The notes: generated by a model from the letters alone, not told the origin. Counted from the stretch's first letter, positions 45,201-55,740 are shown. The stretch is DNA of 64,000 bases from Oscillatoriales cyanobacterium USR001 (GCA_001698425.1 MBRE01000041.1:41701-105700), one strand, 5' to 3'. A program made the numbers and translations.

Positions 45201-48200
45201 ATGGCAATAACTATAGACTTTGAGCAAGAGTATCAGCGGGCAGAAGTGGCATACGGAGAAGGCAACTACGATGAAGCTGCCAACTTGGTTTATCAGTTAG
45301 TGGAAAATTTCCCCGAAGATCCAAGCGCTCGCTTGCTTTGCGGACACATCTACTGCTATGGCCTGCAACAGTATGATGTGGCACGGGAACAGTATATGGT
45401 GGTACTTAGCTTGACGGACGATCCGGGCTTTGTCGAACACGCTAATAATGGAATTGCTTATGCGGAGCAATTTACGGCGGAAAGTCCTGCTGAGAATTTT
45501 GAGACATTTTCTGAAGATATAGACTTAGAAATGTACGCTGGTTTGTCAGGAGAAGGCGATTTAGAAGAACCTGATTTGTCAATTTTTGGCGGTAATGACC
45601 AGACTTTTCCTCTCGCTGGTCAAGCAGAAATGGAGTTGACCGATCCCGATCTAACAGGAGCAATGGGGCTTTTGGGATTAGAGTTGGAAGATAATAATTT
45701 AGAAAATTATGTCAATGATGCAGAATTCTTAAATCCCTTTGATTCTTCATCTCCTTTTAACAGTGGCGAGAGTGAAGCAATGCCGGCATATTCCTCTGGG
45801 GATCTGGATGCAGGATTGGAGTTAGGAGGGTTAGATTTTGAAGATGAAGGTATGGAGTTAGCTGATACACAGTTAACTTTTGCCCCGCAAAGTAATAATT
45901 TAAGTCCGGCAAAAGAAACTAAAAAGGCAGATTTGTCGGTGGGTGGAAGCAAATCTAAACAGTTAGAAAAATCAAAGTTTGCGCCACCCGATCCGAGTTT
46001 AGATTTGGGGGATTTTATACTTGATGATATGGGGGCGGGAGCGGAAGATTTTGATGAGATGTTTGCGCCATTGGAGTTACCGGACGATCTGAATTTTGAT
46101 GATGCTGAACCGGTAACTGAGAAGGTGGCAAAATCTAAGACTGCTTCGATGTCTGGGGATTTAGGGGCAACTGATTCTGCATATTCAATGTCGAAGGAAA
46201 CTTCACCATTTAGAGAGCCATCATCAAGTGGGAGTTCTAAAACCAATCGACAATTGGGTAATCGTGAGTCTGGTTTGGATTTAGGGAAGGGTAGTAATTT
46301 TTCAGTTGCAGAAGATGAAACTTTGTTGATGGGAGATGCCCGGAATCAGGCTGAGGCTGCCAGTAATGCGAGGCGATCGAAAACGGAGTTAAATGCTTTT
46401 AAGCCGGAGGGTCAGAGTAGTTCTACTGCCCGTCAAAACTCGCAAGAAAATGGGTTTAATATGCCGGAGAGTTTCGATCTGGATGAATTTGATGATAATG
46501 CCTTTGCTGATTCTTTTACGTCGGATAATGATTTACCGTCCCGCTCCTTTGGGATGGCGGGTCCAGACAGTGACTTTCCCACCACACCAAATCCGCCAAA
46601 TGGTCGAGCCGACTGGATAGATGACTTTGATGAGTTTGGTGATGTGGGCAATATCCCTGATTTTGATATCTCTGATGATGCTAATAGCTCTCTGCTTACA
46701 GGGAACAGTAATGGTTTTGGCGGGATGACGGGGACGGTAGTGGGTTCGACTACTAGCAATCTGGATTTTGGGGATAACAGTGATGGTTCAGCAATTCGGG
46801 ATGATGAGATTTTTAATATTGCGGGAACTCCAGAGTCGGTATCGAGTTTTACTCCAACTGAAGAACATATTGATGCCACAGTTACGGTGGAGCAGGGTGG
46901 GTTAGCTTTCTTAGAGAATGCGCCCTTGATGACTAAGCAGTTATATACCGCGATCGGTACGGGGCTGATTTCTTTAGTGACAGTGGCAATGGTGACTAAT
47001 TTTGCTTCTTATCAAGCTAGACAGCAAAATAAGCCAGAAGTGATTGGCTATCTACGCCAAACAGGTTGGGTGATGACGGCGGCGGCTGGTTTTACTAGCT
47101 TTTTAACGGCTTGGGGTTTAGGGCATTTAGTTGCTAAACAGGTGAGTCAATCTACTAAGGATTTGCAACTTCAGTTTGATTCTATATCTCAGGGGAATTT
47201 GGAGGCTCGCGCTACTGTTTATGCGGAGGATGAATTTGGTAAAATGTCGGCTAAATTCAATCACATGGCTAAGGTGATTCTAACTACAACTAGCGATGCT
47301 AGGAGAAAAGCGGACGAACAGGAACAGGCGAAGGAAGACTTGCAACGTCAAGTGATTCGGCTGTTAGATGACGTAGAAGGAGCCGCACGGGGGGACTTGA
47401 CGGTGCAGGCGGAGGTGACGGCAGACGTATTGGGAGCCGTAGCTGACTCGTTTAACTTAACGATTCAAAACCTACGGGAAATTGTGCATCAGGTGAAACA
47501 GGCGGCGCGGGATGTGAGCACGGGGGCTTCGGCGAGTTCTACTTTTGCTCAGGGTTTGTCTTCTGATGCTCTACGGCAAGCTGAGGAGTTGGCGGCGACT
47601 TTAAATTCTGTGCAAGTCTTGACAGATGCGATTCAACGGGTGGCCGAAAGTGCTCGCGAAGCGGAGGAAGTGGCGCGGGGTGCGTCGGCTAGTGCGCTGA
47701 AAGGGGGTGAGGCAGTGGAACGCACGGTGGCGGGGATTTTAGAAATTCGGGAAACGGTAGCAGAAACTACGCGAAAAGTCAAGAGGTTAGCGGAAGCTTC
47801 TCAAGAAATTTCTAAGATTGTGGCTTTGATTGCGACGATCGCTTCACGGACAAACTTACTGGCGTTGAATGCTAGTATTGAAGCAGCGAGGGCGGGTGAA
47901 GCGGGACGAGGGTTTGCGATCGTGGCGGATGAGGTGCGACAGTTAGCGGACAGATCCGCGAAGTCTCTCAAAGAAATTGAGCAAATCGTGATGCAAATTC
48001 AGAGTGAGACGGGGGCGGTGATGACGGCGATGGAAGAGGGGACTCAGCAGGTAATTGAGGGGACGCGGTTGGCGGAGCAGGCGAAGCGATCGCTAGAAGA
48101 TATCATTCAGGTAACGAACCGAATTGATGTGCTAGTGCGATCGATTACTTCTGATTGCGTCGAACAAAACGAGACAGCGAGGGCGGTGGCTCAAGTTATG

Positions 48201-48341
48201 CAGGCTGTGGAGTTGACGGCCCAAGAAACCTCTCAAGAATCGCAACGGGTTTATGGTTCCCTACAAAACTTGGTAGGCGTTGCACGAGACTTGTTAACAT
48301 CAGTAGAACGTTTCCGGGTAGAAACTGCGGAAAGGCAATAA
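45201..48341 (+). CDS. hmpD: methyl-accepting chemotaxis protein, PilJ/HmpD type
   Basis: A 1046-residue chemoreceptor. Residues 1-95 look like TPR repeats ([21 protein letters not shown]). Residues about 100-570 are acidic and low in complexity. Two transmembrane helices (about 582-604 and 627-647) enclose only about 20 residues, so there is no periplasmic ligand domain. Two HAMP regions follow ([30 protein letters not shown]). The signalling domain has the tip [20 protein letters not shown] and [15 protein letters not shown]. It probably senses cytoplasmic or protein signals through the N-terminal part and controls pili through CheW and CheA. The ATG start at 45201 is preceded by GGGAGCGGC. 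Confidence 0.88.
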   Translation: MAITIDFEQEYQRAEVAYGEGNYDEAANLVYQLVENFPEDPSARLLCGHIYCYGLQQYDVAREQYMVVLSLTDDPGFVEHANNGIAYAEQFTAESPAENFETFSEDIDLEMYAGLSGEGDLEEPDLSIFGGNDQTFPLAGQAEMELTDPDLTGAMGLLGLELEDNNLENYVNDAEFLNPFDSSSPFNSGESEAMPAYSSGDLDAGLELGGLDFEDEGMELADTQLTFAPQSNNLSPAKETKKADLSVGGSKSKQLEKSKFAPPDPSLDLGDFILDDMGAGAEDFDEMFAPLELPDDLNFDDAEPVTEKVAKSKTASMSGDLGATDSAYSMSKETSPFREPSSSGSSKTNRQLGNRESGLDLGKGSNFSVAEDETLLMGDARNQAEAASNARRSKTELNAFKPEGQSSSTARQNSQENGFNMPESFDLDEFDDNAFADSFTSDNDLPSRSFGMAGPDSDFPTTPNPPNGRADWIDDFDEFGDVGNIPDFDISDDANSSLLTGNSNGFGGMTGTVVGSTTSNLDFGDNSDGSAIRDDEIFNIAGTPESVSSFTPTEEHIDATVTVEQGGLAFLENAPLMTKQLYTAIGTGLISLVTVAMVTNFASYQARQQNKPEVIGYLRQTGWVMTAAAGFTSFLTAWGLGHLVAKQVSQSTKDLQLQFDSISQGNLEARATVYAEDEFGKMSAKFNHMAKVILTTTSDARRKADEQEQAKEDLQRQVIRLLDDVEGAARGDLTVQAEVTADVLGAVADSFNLTIQNLREIVHQVKQAARDVSTGASASSTFAQGLSSDALRQAEELAATLNSVQVLTDAIQRVAESAREAEEVARGASASALKGGEAVERTVAGILEIRETVAETTRKVKRLAEASQEISKIVALIATIASRTNLLALNASIEAARAGEAGRGFAIVADEVRQLADRSAKSLKEIEQIVMQIQSETGAVMTAMEEGTQQVIEGTRLAEQAKRSLEDIIQVTNRIDVLVRSITSDCVEQNETARAVAQVMQAVELTAQETSQESQRVYGSLQNLVGVARDLLTSVERFRVETAERQ

Positions 48342-48342
48342 A

Positions 48343-48503
48343 TTGGTTAACTGTTATTGGTTAACAGTTAACAGTTAACGGTTAACGGTTAACAGTTAAC
48401 AAATAACAGTTAACAAATAACAGTTAACAAATAACAGTTAACAAATAACAGTTAACAAATAACAGTTAACAAATAACAAATAACCAATAACAAATAACAA
48501 ATA
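48343..48503. repeat. heptameric tandem repeat between MCP and cheA
   Basis: About twenty 7-bp units of the type GGTTAAC, AGTTAAC and AAATAAC lie in head-to-tail phase and fill the space between the MCP stop and the cheA start. It is inside an operon, so it is transcribed; the repeated GTTAAC palindrome could affect transcription or message stability. Confidence 0.85.
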
Positions 48504-48513
48504 ACTGAAAATT

Positions 48514-51500
48514 ATGCTACCGGAACAACAACAGAGAATCATGGGTTACTTTATTGAGGAGGCAAAAGACCACCTCAATACCATAGAACAAGGATTGTTA
48601 AACTTACAATCGACGATCGAAGATGCAGAATTAGTTAATGAAGTATTTAGGGCGGCTCACTCAGTCAAAGGCGGAGCCGCAATGTTAGGACTGAGTAGTA
48701 TTCAGCAAACTGCCCACCGTCTTGAAGATAGTTTTAAAGTTCTTAAAGAGTGCGAAGGCATTCAAGTAGATCAGAAATTAGAATCATTTTTCTTGCGGGT
48801 TTTCGATACCATGAAAGCTCTGATCGAACAGCTATCCAGTCCCTTTGGTTTAACAGAAGAAACAGCAGATATGATGCTTTCGGAAGTTGAACCAGTATTT
48901 GAAGAACTCAACAAACACCTAGCAGAAATAGTCAAAAAAAGTGGTGGTGTTTGGGAAGCAACGGCCTTACACGAACCAGAAAAAGAAATGGTTGTTGCTG
49001 GTGTAACGGGAAAATCTCGAAATTTGTCAGTAGCGGCGGTTGGCGGCCAGAAAAAACAAAAACGAGCCAAAGAAGAAAGTGCTTTGGGGTTAATTTTCCG
49101 TTCAGATGTCACAGAACAAATGCGTTTAATGCTGCAAGCATTTAAACAGCCAGAAAGTACCCAAAGCCGTCAAGAACTATATAAAATTTGCCGCGTTTTT
49201 AAAGCTGCAAGTTCACAATTTGAACTGCAAAATTGGGTAGAATTAATAGCAATAGTAGAAAGAGCGATCGCCAATCCTGAAAATACCTATCGCACTCTCG
49301 CTCCCATAGTCATTAAAAATATCAAACAAGCACAAGAACTGGTAATTGCAGGTCGGGAAACTGAAATAGTCCCAGGAGAAAATCTGATCGCCTTGTTACC
49401 TCCAGAACCGGATCTCGAAACATCAGACAGCGAATTAGAAGACTTATTAGCCTTCACAGAAGATGCTCCAGAAGGTGAAACTACAGATACAGGAATTTGG
49501 AATTTAGACGGTGTTGAATTAAATGTCGAAGAGTTAGAAACAGAATCAGAAACAGCTAATGAATATGGCATAGATAACTCTACGGATCTTGATGAAATAT
49601 TCCAAAAAGTAGAGAGCAGCAGTACAAATTTTGAATGGGGAGATGCTGGTGGTGGCTATCAGCAAACTATGATTCAGTTTGATGACGGGACAGTATTTGG
49701 AGCGCCAGATCAAGAAACAGTTTCTTTCAAAGGATCTCACAGAACAGGCCCAGAAGTAGGAATTGCTGAACTCAATACCTTAGCTGACTTATTTGAAGGT
49801 GAAACCCCAGAGCTTGAAGGTGCTTGGGAAGAAGCAGAAGAGATTCCAGAAATTACTAACGGCGCACAAATTGGTTTACCAAACGTAGAAGAAGATAACT
49901 CCAGTGACTTTACAGACCTACTATTTGATGCTCAAGAAATTGGTCAAGGATTAAATAGTAATGCAGAAGAAGACCTTGCCAACTTGTTTGGCGGCGATTT
50001 CATGTTGCCAGAAGAGTCAAGAGAAACAGAGAAAATATCCCCAGCTATAGCAGCACAAAATGAAACCTCCAGAGTGAATAACCAAGCCTTAATAGATGAC
50101 TCAGACTTGAGCGATCTCTTAGGAATTGCTGAAAGTAGTGAAGCTGACAATAACACGCTAGAATTAGAATTTACAGACGGAGAACTAACAGATAATACCT
50201 TAGCAACTATGTCACCGAATCTGGATTTGGATAGCGAATCTATGTACGGACACGGCACTGCCTTATCCCTACCAGAATCCCTGGATTTACCGTCAGGGTC
50301 TGAAGCTGAATCGCTAGATTTAAACGTAGAAAGTGAAGACTTAGAAGCTCTATTTGGCGATTTATCAGCTTTGAGCGAAGCAGAAGAATCAATAACTATG
50401 GATAATATTGAGTCGGCTGGGGAAGATTCTGATTTCGATCAATTATTTGGTGCTGAGAATGAGTTGAATGATAACGGAGAAACGGAATCTGTAACTAATT
50501 GGCTAAATTTAGCAAGTGCCAATATTTCGGAGTTGCCAAGTTTAGATCCATTGGAGGAAAATATTGATTTATCTGAATGGGAAGGATTGGAGATAACAGA
50601 ATCGGTGGCGATCGAATCATCTAACAATGAATCTGAAGAGGATGGTCTTCAATCTTTCTTGGATGAAATGGAATTAGTAGCCGCAGGAGAAAACGTTGAA
50701 GAAGAAACAGAGAATTTTGAGAACCCAGAGACAATGGATTTTGCATTAGATTTAGAAATGGAAAACGAGCTTGAAGAATTATCTGCCATTGATGTAGATG
50801 ATAACGAAGAAATCTTAGCAGCACCGGACTGGTTGGATACAGAAATGGATGCTTTAGAAGAACTGACAACTTTAGAGTCAACAGATATAGCGGGAGAATT
50901 GACCAACAGCCAACTAAGTCATCGTCCAGAAACAGAAAGCTTAAACGATCTATTGGACTCTCAAGACGCTCAAGCTTGGATGAATGCAGAAGAAGAGATT
51001 AATTCATATTCTTCTGCCGAATCCATAGTATTAGCTAATGATGAAGAAAATGACGATGACTTTGCTGATTTAGAGGCAATGTTGGATATTGAAGATAGCG
51101 ATAGTAATAACATTTTGCTATCAGATTCATCCGAGACGAAAGAATCAGATGTTTTCTCGGAATTAGAGGACTTACTAATAGAGCCAGAGGCACAAACAGC
51201 GGTAGAAGAAACTCCCCCTACGCCTAGTAAAGTAACTGTTGTAGCGGAAACTGGGGAAGATAATGAGGACGAATTTGGTGATTTAGGATCGCTGCTGTTG
51301 GATCATCCAAAAGGGCAAAATGGTAGTCGTGAAACTGCCGTAGCTCAGGGAAATCGCAATACGGCTCGGCCGAATCGTCGCTCCTTTGAACAGACAATGC
51401 GCGTGCCGGTTAAGCAGTTAGATAACCTCAGTAACCTGATGGGTGAATTGGTGGTTAATCGTAATAGTTTGGAACAGGATCAAGAGCGGATGCGACAGTT

Positions 51501-53346
51501 TTTAGATAACTTGCTGCATCAGGTGTCTTTGTTGTCGGAAGTGGGGGCGCGAATGCAGGATCTTTATGAGCGATCGCTGTTAGAAATTTCCTTACTGGCA
51601 ACTCGCCAAGCTCACCGCAATACTTGGCATTCTGAACCTTCTCAAAATAACGATCATAGTAGTAGCAATCGTTTTGGTTTCTCGGATATTGAGTTAGATA
51701 GATTTACTCCTTTCCACAGTCAATCTCAAGAGATTATTGAGTTAATTGTGCGAGTGCGAGAGTCGGCGGCGGATATTGAATTTTTAGTAGATGAAGCCGA
51801 TCAAGTGACTCGGCAATTGCGACAGGTGACAACGCAATTACAGGAGGGTTTAACTAGGGCGCGGATGATGCCTTTTGCTCAGACAGCCGATCGCTTACCT
51901 CGTGCGGTGCGAGATATTTCCATTAAGTGCGGCAAACAAGCTCAATTAATAGTTGAAGGGAAAGATACTCTGATTGACAAAATGATTTTGGAGCAGTTGT
52001 ACGATCCGATGACTCACTTGGTTAATAATGCGATTACTCACGGAATTGAAACTCCTGATGTGCGATCGGCGGCGAAAAAGCCGGCGGTAGGTAAGATTAC
52101 AATTCGGGTATTTCATCAAGGAAATCAAACGGTGATTTCTGTTTCTGATGATGGTGCGGGAATCGATCCGCAAAAAGTTAAAGCGAAAGCAATTAAACAG
52201 GGGTTAGTGACTGCGGCTCAAGCTCAAAAAATGTCTCGCTCTGATGTTTATGATTTGCTATTTATGCCGGGATTTAGTACCCAAGAAACGGCGACGGAGT
52301 TTGCAGGGCGTGGCGTGGGAATGGATGTGGTGCGGACTAGCTTATCGGAAATTCGAGGGAGTATTACGATCGATTCAACGATTGGTAAAGGGACGGTGTT
52401 TACAATTCGCTTACCTTTGACGTTGAGTATTTCTAAGGCGCTTTGTTGTATTAGCGATCGCGCTCGAATTGCTTTCCCAATGGATGGGGTAGAAGATATG
52501 ATCGATGTCCCCCGCGAACAGGTGCAGGTAGGGGCTGATGGTCAGCATAGTATAGAGTGGCGGGGTTCAATGCTCCCGTTCCGTCATTTGCGGGAGTTGT
52601 TGGGTTATAACCGCTATTTGGGACGGGGTAGCGTTTATGGGTTTAATTCTGATGATGATATGATTTCCGTCATTGTATTGCGTACTGCTGGGACATTTTT
52701 GGCGGTACAGGTGGATCAGGTGTCGACGGAACAGGAAATTGTGATTAAGCAGTTGGAAGGCCCAGTGCCAAAGCCTGTGGGGATTGCGGGGGCGACGGTG
52801 TTGGGGGATGGGCGAATTGTCGCGATCGCGGATGTATTGGAGTTGATTGATTTAGCTACGGGAAGACTGAGTAAGGAGGCCGGAGGAGCTTTCTGGGATG
52901 AAAATAGTGCTACTCCACCGGCTGAGGCTCCCCCTGATAAGAATGAGCCAACTGTGTTGATTGTGGATGATTCGATTACAGTGCGATCGCTGCTTTCAAT
53001 TACTTTTGAGAAAGCAGGATATCGAGTTGAAGAAGCTCGCGATGGTAAAGAAGCTTGGGAAAAACTCAAGTCTGGTTTGCCTTGCGACATCGTTTTCTGC
53101 GATATTGAAATGCCTCGGATGGATGGTTTGGAATTATTATCGCGGATGCAAAAAGACTCGACTTTGTGTGAATTACCGATCGCGATGTTAACAAGTCGTG
53201 GAGCCGATCGACATCGGCAAATGGCTTATAGTTTGGGAGCGCGAGGCTATTTTACTAAGCCTTATTTGGAAGAGCATTTACTTGATGCAGCTTCTCGGAT
53301 GCTGAAGGGTGAAATCGTTGGGGCTCCAGTGGCCGCTGGCGCTTAA
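48514..53346 (+). CDS. hmpE: hybrid CheA histidine kinase with receiver domain
   Basis: A 1610-residue kinase. The N-terminal Hpt domain carries the phosphorylated histidine in AAHSVKGGAAM (H49). A long acidic, Asp/Glu/Leu-rich linker spans about residues 250-950. The dimerisation region (MRVPVKQLDNLSNLMGELVVNRNSL) follows, then the ATPase domain (N box HLVNNAITHGIE, G boxes DDGAGID and AGRGVGMDVV), a CheW-like domain and a C-terminal receiver (TVLIVDDSITVRSLL, FCDIEMPRMDG, YFTKPY). This is the PixL/HmpE arrangement that governs type IV pili. Start ATG at 48514; a downstream ATG at 48541 (MGYFIEEA) is also possible. The linker is unusually long. Confidence 0.9.
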   Translation: MLPEQQQRIMGYFIEEAKDHLNTIEQGLLNLQSTIEDAELVNEVFRAAHSVKGGAAMLGLSSIQQTAHRLEDSFKVLKECEGIQVDQKLESFFLRVFDTMKALIEQLSSPFGLTEETADMMLSEVEPVFEELNKHLAEIVKKSGGVWEATALHEPEKEMVVAGVTGKSRNLSVAAVGGQKKQKRAKEESALGLIFRSDVTEQMRLMLQAFKQPESTQSRQELYKICRVFKAASSQFELQNWVELIAIVERAIANPENTYRTLAPIVIKNIKQAQELVIAGRETEIVPGENLIALLPPEPDLETSDSELEDLLAFTEDAPEGETTDTGIWNLDGVELNVEELETESETANEYGIDNSTDLDEIFQKVESSSTNFEWGDAGGGYQQTMIQFDDGTVFGAPDQETVSFKGSHRTGPEVGIAELNTLADLFEGETPELEGAWEEAEEIPEITNGAQIGLPNVEEDNSSDFTDLLFDAQEIGQGLNSNAEEDLANLFGGDFMLPEESRETEKISPAIAAQNETSRVNNQALIDDSDLSDLLGIAESSEADNNTLELEFTDGELTDNTLATMSPNLDLDSESMYGHGTALSLPESLDLPSGSEAESLDLNVESEDLEALFGDLSALSEAEESITMDNIESAGEDSDFDQLFGAENELNDNGETESVTNWLNLASANISELPSLDPLEENIDLSEWEGLEITESVAIESSNNESEEDGLQSFLDEMELVAAGENVEEETENFENPETMDFALDLEMENELEELSAIDVDDNEEILAAPDWLDTEMDALEELTTLESTDIAGELTNSQLSHRPETESLNDLLDSQDAQAWMNAEEEINSYSSAESIVLANDEENDDDFADLEAMLDIEDSDSNNILLSDSSETKESDVFSELEDLLIEPEAQTAVEETPPTPSKVTVVAETGEDNEDEFGDLGSLLLDHPKGQNGSRETAVAQGNRNTARPNRRSFEQTMRVPVKQLDNLSNLMGELVVNRNSLEQDQERMRQFLDNLLHQVSLLSEVGARMQDLYERSLLEISLLATRQAHRNTWHSEPSQNNDHSSSNRFGFSDIELDRFTPFHSQSQEIIELIVRVRESAADIEFLVDEADQVTRQLRQVTTQLQEGLTRARMMPFAQTADRLPRAVRDISIKCGKQAQLIVEGKDTLIDKMILEQLYDPMTHLVNNAITHGIETPDVRSAAKKPAVGKITIRVFHQGNQTVISVSDDGAGIDPQKVKAKAIKQGLVTAAQAQKMSRSDVYDLLFMPGFSTQETATEFAGRGVGMDVVRTSLSEIRGSITIDSTIGKGTVFTIRLPLTLSISKALCCISDRARIAFPMDGVEDMIDVPREQVQVGADGQHSIEWRGSMLPFRHLRELLGYNRYLGRGSVYGFNSDDDMISVIVLRTAGTFLAVQVDQVSTEQEIVIKQLEGPVPKPVGIAGATVLGDGRIVAIADVLELIDLATGRLSKEAGGAFWDENSATPPAEAPPDKNEPTVLIVDDSITVRSLLSITFEKAGYRVEEARDGKEAWEKLKSGLPCDIVFCDIEMPRMDGLELLSRMQKDSTLCELPIAMLTSRGADRHRQMAYSLGARGYFTKPYLEEHLLDAASRMLKGEIVGAPVAAGA

Positions 53347-53348
53347 CG

Positions 53349-53412
53349 AAGGAAGAAGGAAGAAGGAAGAGGGAAGAAGGAAGAGGGAAGAAGGAAGAGG
53401 GAAGAGGGAAGA
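53349..53412 (+). repeat. purine tandem repeat (GGAAGA)n
   Basis: About nine units of GAAGGAA/GAGGGAA form an all-purine run just past the cheA stop. The same motif on the opposite strand occurs at 57294-57320 (CTTCCTTCTTCC). Confidence 0.75.
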
Positions 53413-53474
53413 AGCATTCCGGCTGATGATTTATTGGTTATAAGCAGAGATTAATTACCGGAATGCTTTGCCCC
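53412..53474. repeat. palindromic dispersed repeat, GCATTCGG family copy 4
   Basis: AAGCATTCCGG and CCGGAATGCTTT pair. The variant CC instead of CG is matched by GG on the other arm, so the hairpin is kept. Confidence 0.7.
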
Positions 53475-53611
53475 TACGGTTTTACCTTAGTTATAGTTCT
53501 AATTATGGCTCATATAGGTAATTGGTAATGCGTAAGCCCTAAAAGTGTTATAATCATCAAGAGTGCTTTTATCGTATTGTTTTTTGATAAAGAATCAAGG
53601 AGAATTATCGA

Positions 53612-53983
53612 GTGATTATTACTTCACAGGAAATTGCACAATTTCGCTCTCAATTAGCTGATTATACCGAAGCATTGAAAGCATTAGATATAATTGAAGA
53701 TTGCGAAGGAGACGTAGAAGATGCCGCAATATCTATGGCAATTCAAGTCGGTCAAGAACCTAACACTTCTGATAATTGGTTGTCAAGTTTAGCCAAAAGA
53801 TGCCGCGTTATTGCTTGCGAACAAGACGCAAAGGAAGAATTAGCTAAGGGACAACTAAAAGTGGCTGTAGAATCTTTAATAGAAGCCAAACTTTGCCCCG
53901 AAATTTTGGCGACTCCCGTAGCTATTTATGTGTTAAAAACTGGAGTTAATTTTTTTTGTGAACCCCTTGAGTATAAAATTTGA
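53612..53983 (+). CDS. conserved cyanobacterial protein of unknown function
   Basis: A 123-residue soluble protein starting at a GTG with a good ribosome-binding site (AAGGAGA) 10-16 bp upstream. I recognise the pattern EALKALDIIEDCEGDVEDAAISMAIQVGQEP, WLSSLAKRCR, CPEILATPVAIYVLKTGV and FCEPLEYKI as a small conserved cyanobacterial family without a known role. It is followed 15 bp later by the winged-helix gene on the same strand. Confidence 0.65.
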   Translation: MIITSQEIAQFRSQLADYTEALKALDIIEDCEGDVEDAAISMAIQVGQEPNTSDNWLSSLAKRCRVIACEQDAKEELAKGQLKVAVESLIEAKLCPEILATPVAIYVLKTGVNFFCEPLEYKI

Positions 53984-53998
53984 TTACACGATTTAAAA

Positions 53999-55222
53999 AT
54001 GAAACTAGAACTATTTTTAAGACATTTAGAAAATCCCCAAATTTACTATCCTCAACTGGCTAAAGTTACGGGAGGTGTCACAGCTTCTATTTTATTTTTA
54101 CAAGTTTTTTACTGGCAATCCCAATTAGCTAATTCCCAAACCTGGGTAAAAGTTACAATTGAAGATATTGAACTAGAAACTGGTTTAAGTACAATAGAGC
54201 AAGAAGTCGCTAGATGTCAACTGCTAGAACGATTTTTACTTAAGGAAAAATTGTTGAGCAGCAATATCTTAGAACTTTGGGTAGACATTGATGCTTTTGA
54301 GGGAAAATTAAATCATATTTTTCTGGCTAAATCCTCAGATACAATAGTCAAGAATCGCGGCGAGATTAAGCATCATCCTGTAGAAATAGTTAATCAGTCT
54401 TCCACCTCAAATTTCACCATCAAAACTGATAAATTTTTTGGTCAACCTCGCCAGCAAACTATAGTAAAAGTTACGCCTAATTATAAATTTAACGGCCCTT
54501 GGCAGTGTGACGAACAATTCGAGGAATTTCAGCGCACTTTATTAGAATATTTTAAGATGCAGGGATTTACTTATCCTTCTCGCTGTGTATTTTATGAAAT
54601 TGACAATATGACAAAAGGTATTATTTCCCCATTGTGGGATGATTTTATCTCAGGAAATCCTTTAGGTTCTAGTCAGAAAGTTAAGCGTGATTGGGAAATT
54701 GAAGCGGGTGTACCTTATCCAGCTTTTGAAGAAGAAAGGATACAGTATTATATTCACAAAGGGGAACCATTGGAACAGGCAGTTTTAAAGGCTAGATCTG
54801 ACTTAAGAAATCCCGTTTTAGGTCGCGATTTGTGGGAGGGATTTTTGAGAAAATGCGATCGCATTGCTGATGATGCGATTAAAGCTAAAAATCTGGGAAT
54901 AGAAACACCTTATCTGCCACCTTCTTTTACCGATAAACCTCAAATCACGAAAGAAAGTGTGATTAAGAAATTGGGAATTATCGCCCCCCAATTTTCCTTA
55001 GAGTCATCAAATTCTAATATGCTCTTAGAGGAAACTTTATCACAGCAGGAAATAAAGGAACAAGCATCGCTGTCAGTCGATGAAATTCCTAGTATTGCTT
55101 CTTTGCAGGATGCCTGTAAAACTCCTATTGGGAGAAATATGATTGAAAATTTAATTGCTAAAAATCCAAATTGGGGTTATGAAATGGTTGATGGTGAAGT
55201 GATAGAATCAATTCCTTTTTAG
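53999..55222 (+). CDS. replication-initiator-like winged-helix protein
   Basis: A 407-residue protein. The N-terminal 100 residues (KVTGGVTASILFLQVFYWQSQ, WVKVTIEDIELETGLSTIEQEVARCQL) match a plasmid- and phage-type winged-helix module seen in replication or conjugative-element proteins. The middle and C-terminal parts are not recognised. The C-terminal 23 residues (AKNPNWGYEMVDGEVIES) are similar to the end of the next gene product (NKNQKWGYQIVDGVVMDR), a shared tail that may be a tag or interaction motif. Start ATG at 53999. The context suggests an accessory or decayed mobile segment. Confidence 0.6.
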   Translation: MKLELFLRHLENPQIYYPQLAKVTGGVTASILFLQVFYWQSQLANSQTWVKVTIEDIELETGLSTIEQEVARCQLLERFLLKEKLLSSNILELWVDIDAFEGKLNHIFLAKSSDTIVKNRGEIKHHPVEIVNQSSTSNFTIKTDKFFGQPRQQTIVKVTPNYKFNGPWQCDEQFEEFQRTLLEYFKMQGFTYPSRCVFYEIDNMTKGIISPLWDDFISGNPLGSSQKVKRDWEIEAGVPYPAFEEERIQYYIHKGEPLEQAVLKARSDLRNPVLGRDLWEGFLRKCDRIADDAIKAKNLGIETPYLPPSFTDKPQITKESVIKKLGIIAPQFSLESSNSNMLLEETLSQQEIKEQASLSVDEIPSIASLQDACKTPIGRNMIENLIAKNPNWGYEMVDGEVIESIPF

Positions 55223-55230
55223 AGGTGATT

Positions 55231-55464
55231 ATGAAGCAAATAAGTGATATTAATCCTTTGGATTTGGGCGGGGAACCTCTTGCTGAGAAAGCCAGAGCAA
55301 AGTTGCGCCGAGAGAGATTTGAACAAGAAAAAGAAAATGGCTATCAACTGTTAGTTGAACTCTGCTATTTAGGTGAGTATGATATGGCGAAGCAACTGGC
55401 TAATAAAAATCAAAAATGGGGTTATCAAATAGTTGACGGGGTGGTGATGGATCGGATAGATTAG
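55231..55464 (+). CDS. small protein sharing the WGYxxVDGxV tail
   Basis: A 77-residue charged protein. I place the start at the ATG at 55231 because AGAGG at 55221-55225 is at the right distance; a GTG at 55225 is the alternative. The start follows the upstream stop by only 8 bp, so expression is coupled. The last 20 residues are similar to the end of the upstream protein. The function is unknown. Confidence 0.55.
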   Translation: MKQISDINPLDLGGEPLAEKARAKLRRERFEQEKENGYQLLVELCYLGEYDMAKQLANKNQKWGYQIVDGVVMDRID

Positions 55465-55488
55465 TATTACAATTTAATATTAGGTTAA

Positions 55489-55740
55489 ATGATGACTACT
55501 CTTAATGCTAGAAACCTTACTCTCAATGAAGTTCGTCATTTTTTTAATTTCCAAGAAAAGTTTAATAACACCGACAAATTTTCTACCTTATTAATGCTGG
55601 AACCTCTTAGCGAAATTGAACAGCAAGAACTTGTCATAATCCGCTTCTTAAAGCTATTTGTAAGCTATAAAACCCATTTGGTATCTATTAGTATAAAGTT
55701 AATTGAGAGAGATTTGAGAGAGCATGATGAAACCCAGTAG
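55489..55740 (+). CDS. small hypothetical protein
   Basis: An 83-residue charged helical protein with two adjacent ATG codons at 55489 and 55492. It is not recognised. Its last codons lie inside the left arm of a strong hairpin at 55729-55763. It is on the same strand as the three genes before it and 25 bp from the last. Confidence 0.45.
   Translation: MMTTLNARNLTLNEVRHFFNFQEKFNNTDKFSTLLMLEPLSEIEQQELVIIRFLKLFVSYKTHLVSISIKLIERDLREHDETQ

Noticed and set aside
48343-48503. CRISPR array
   Set aside because: The unit is 7 bp without spacers; no cas genes are nearby.
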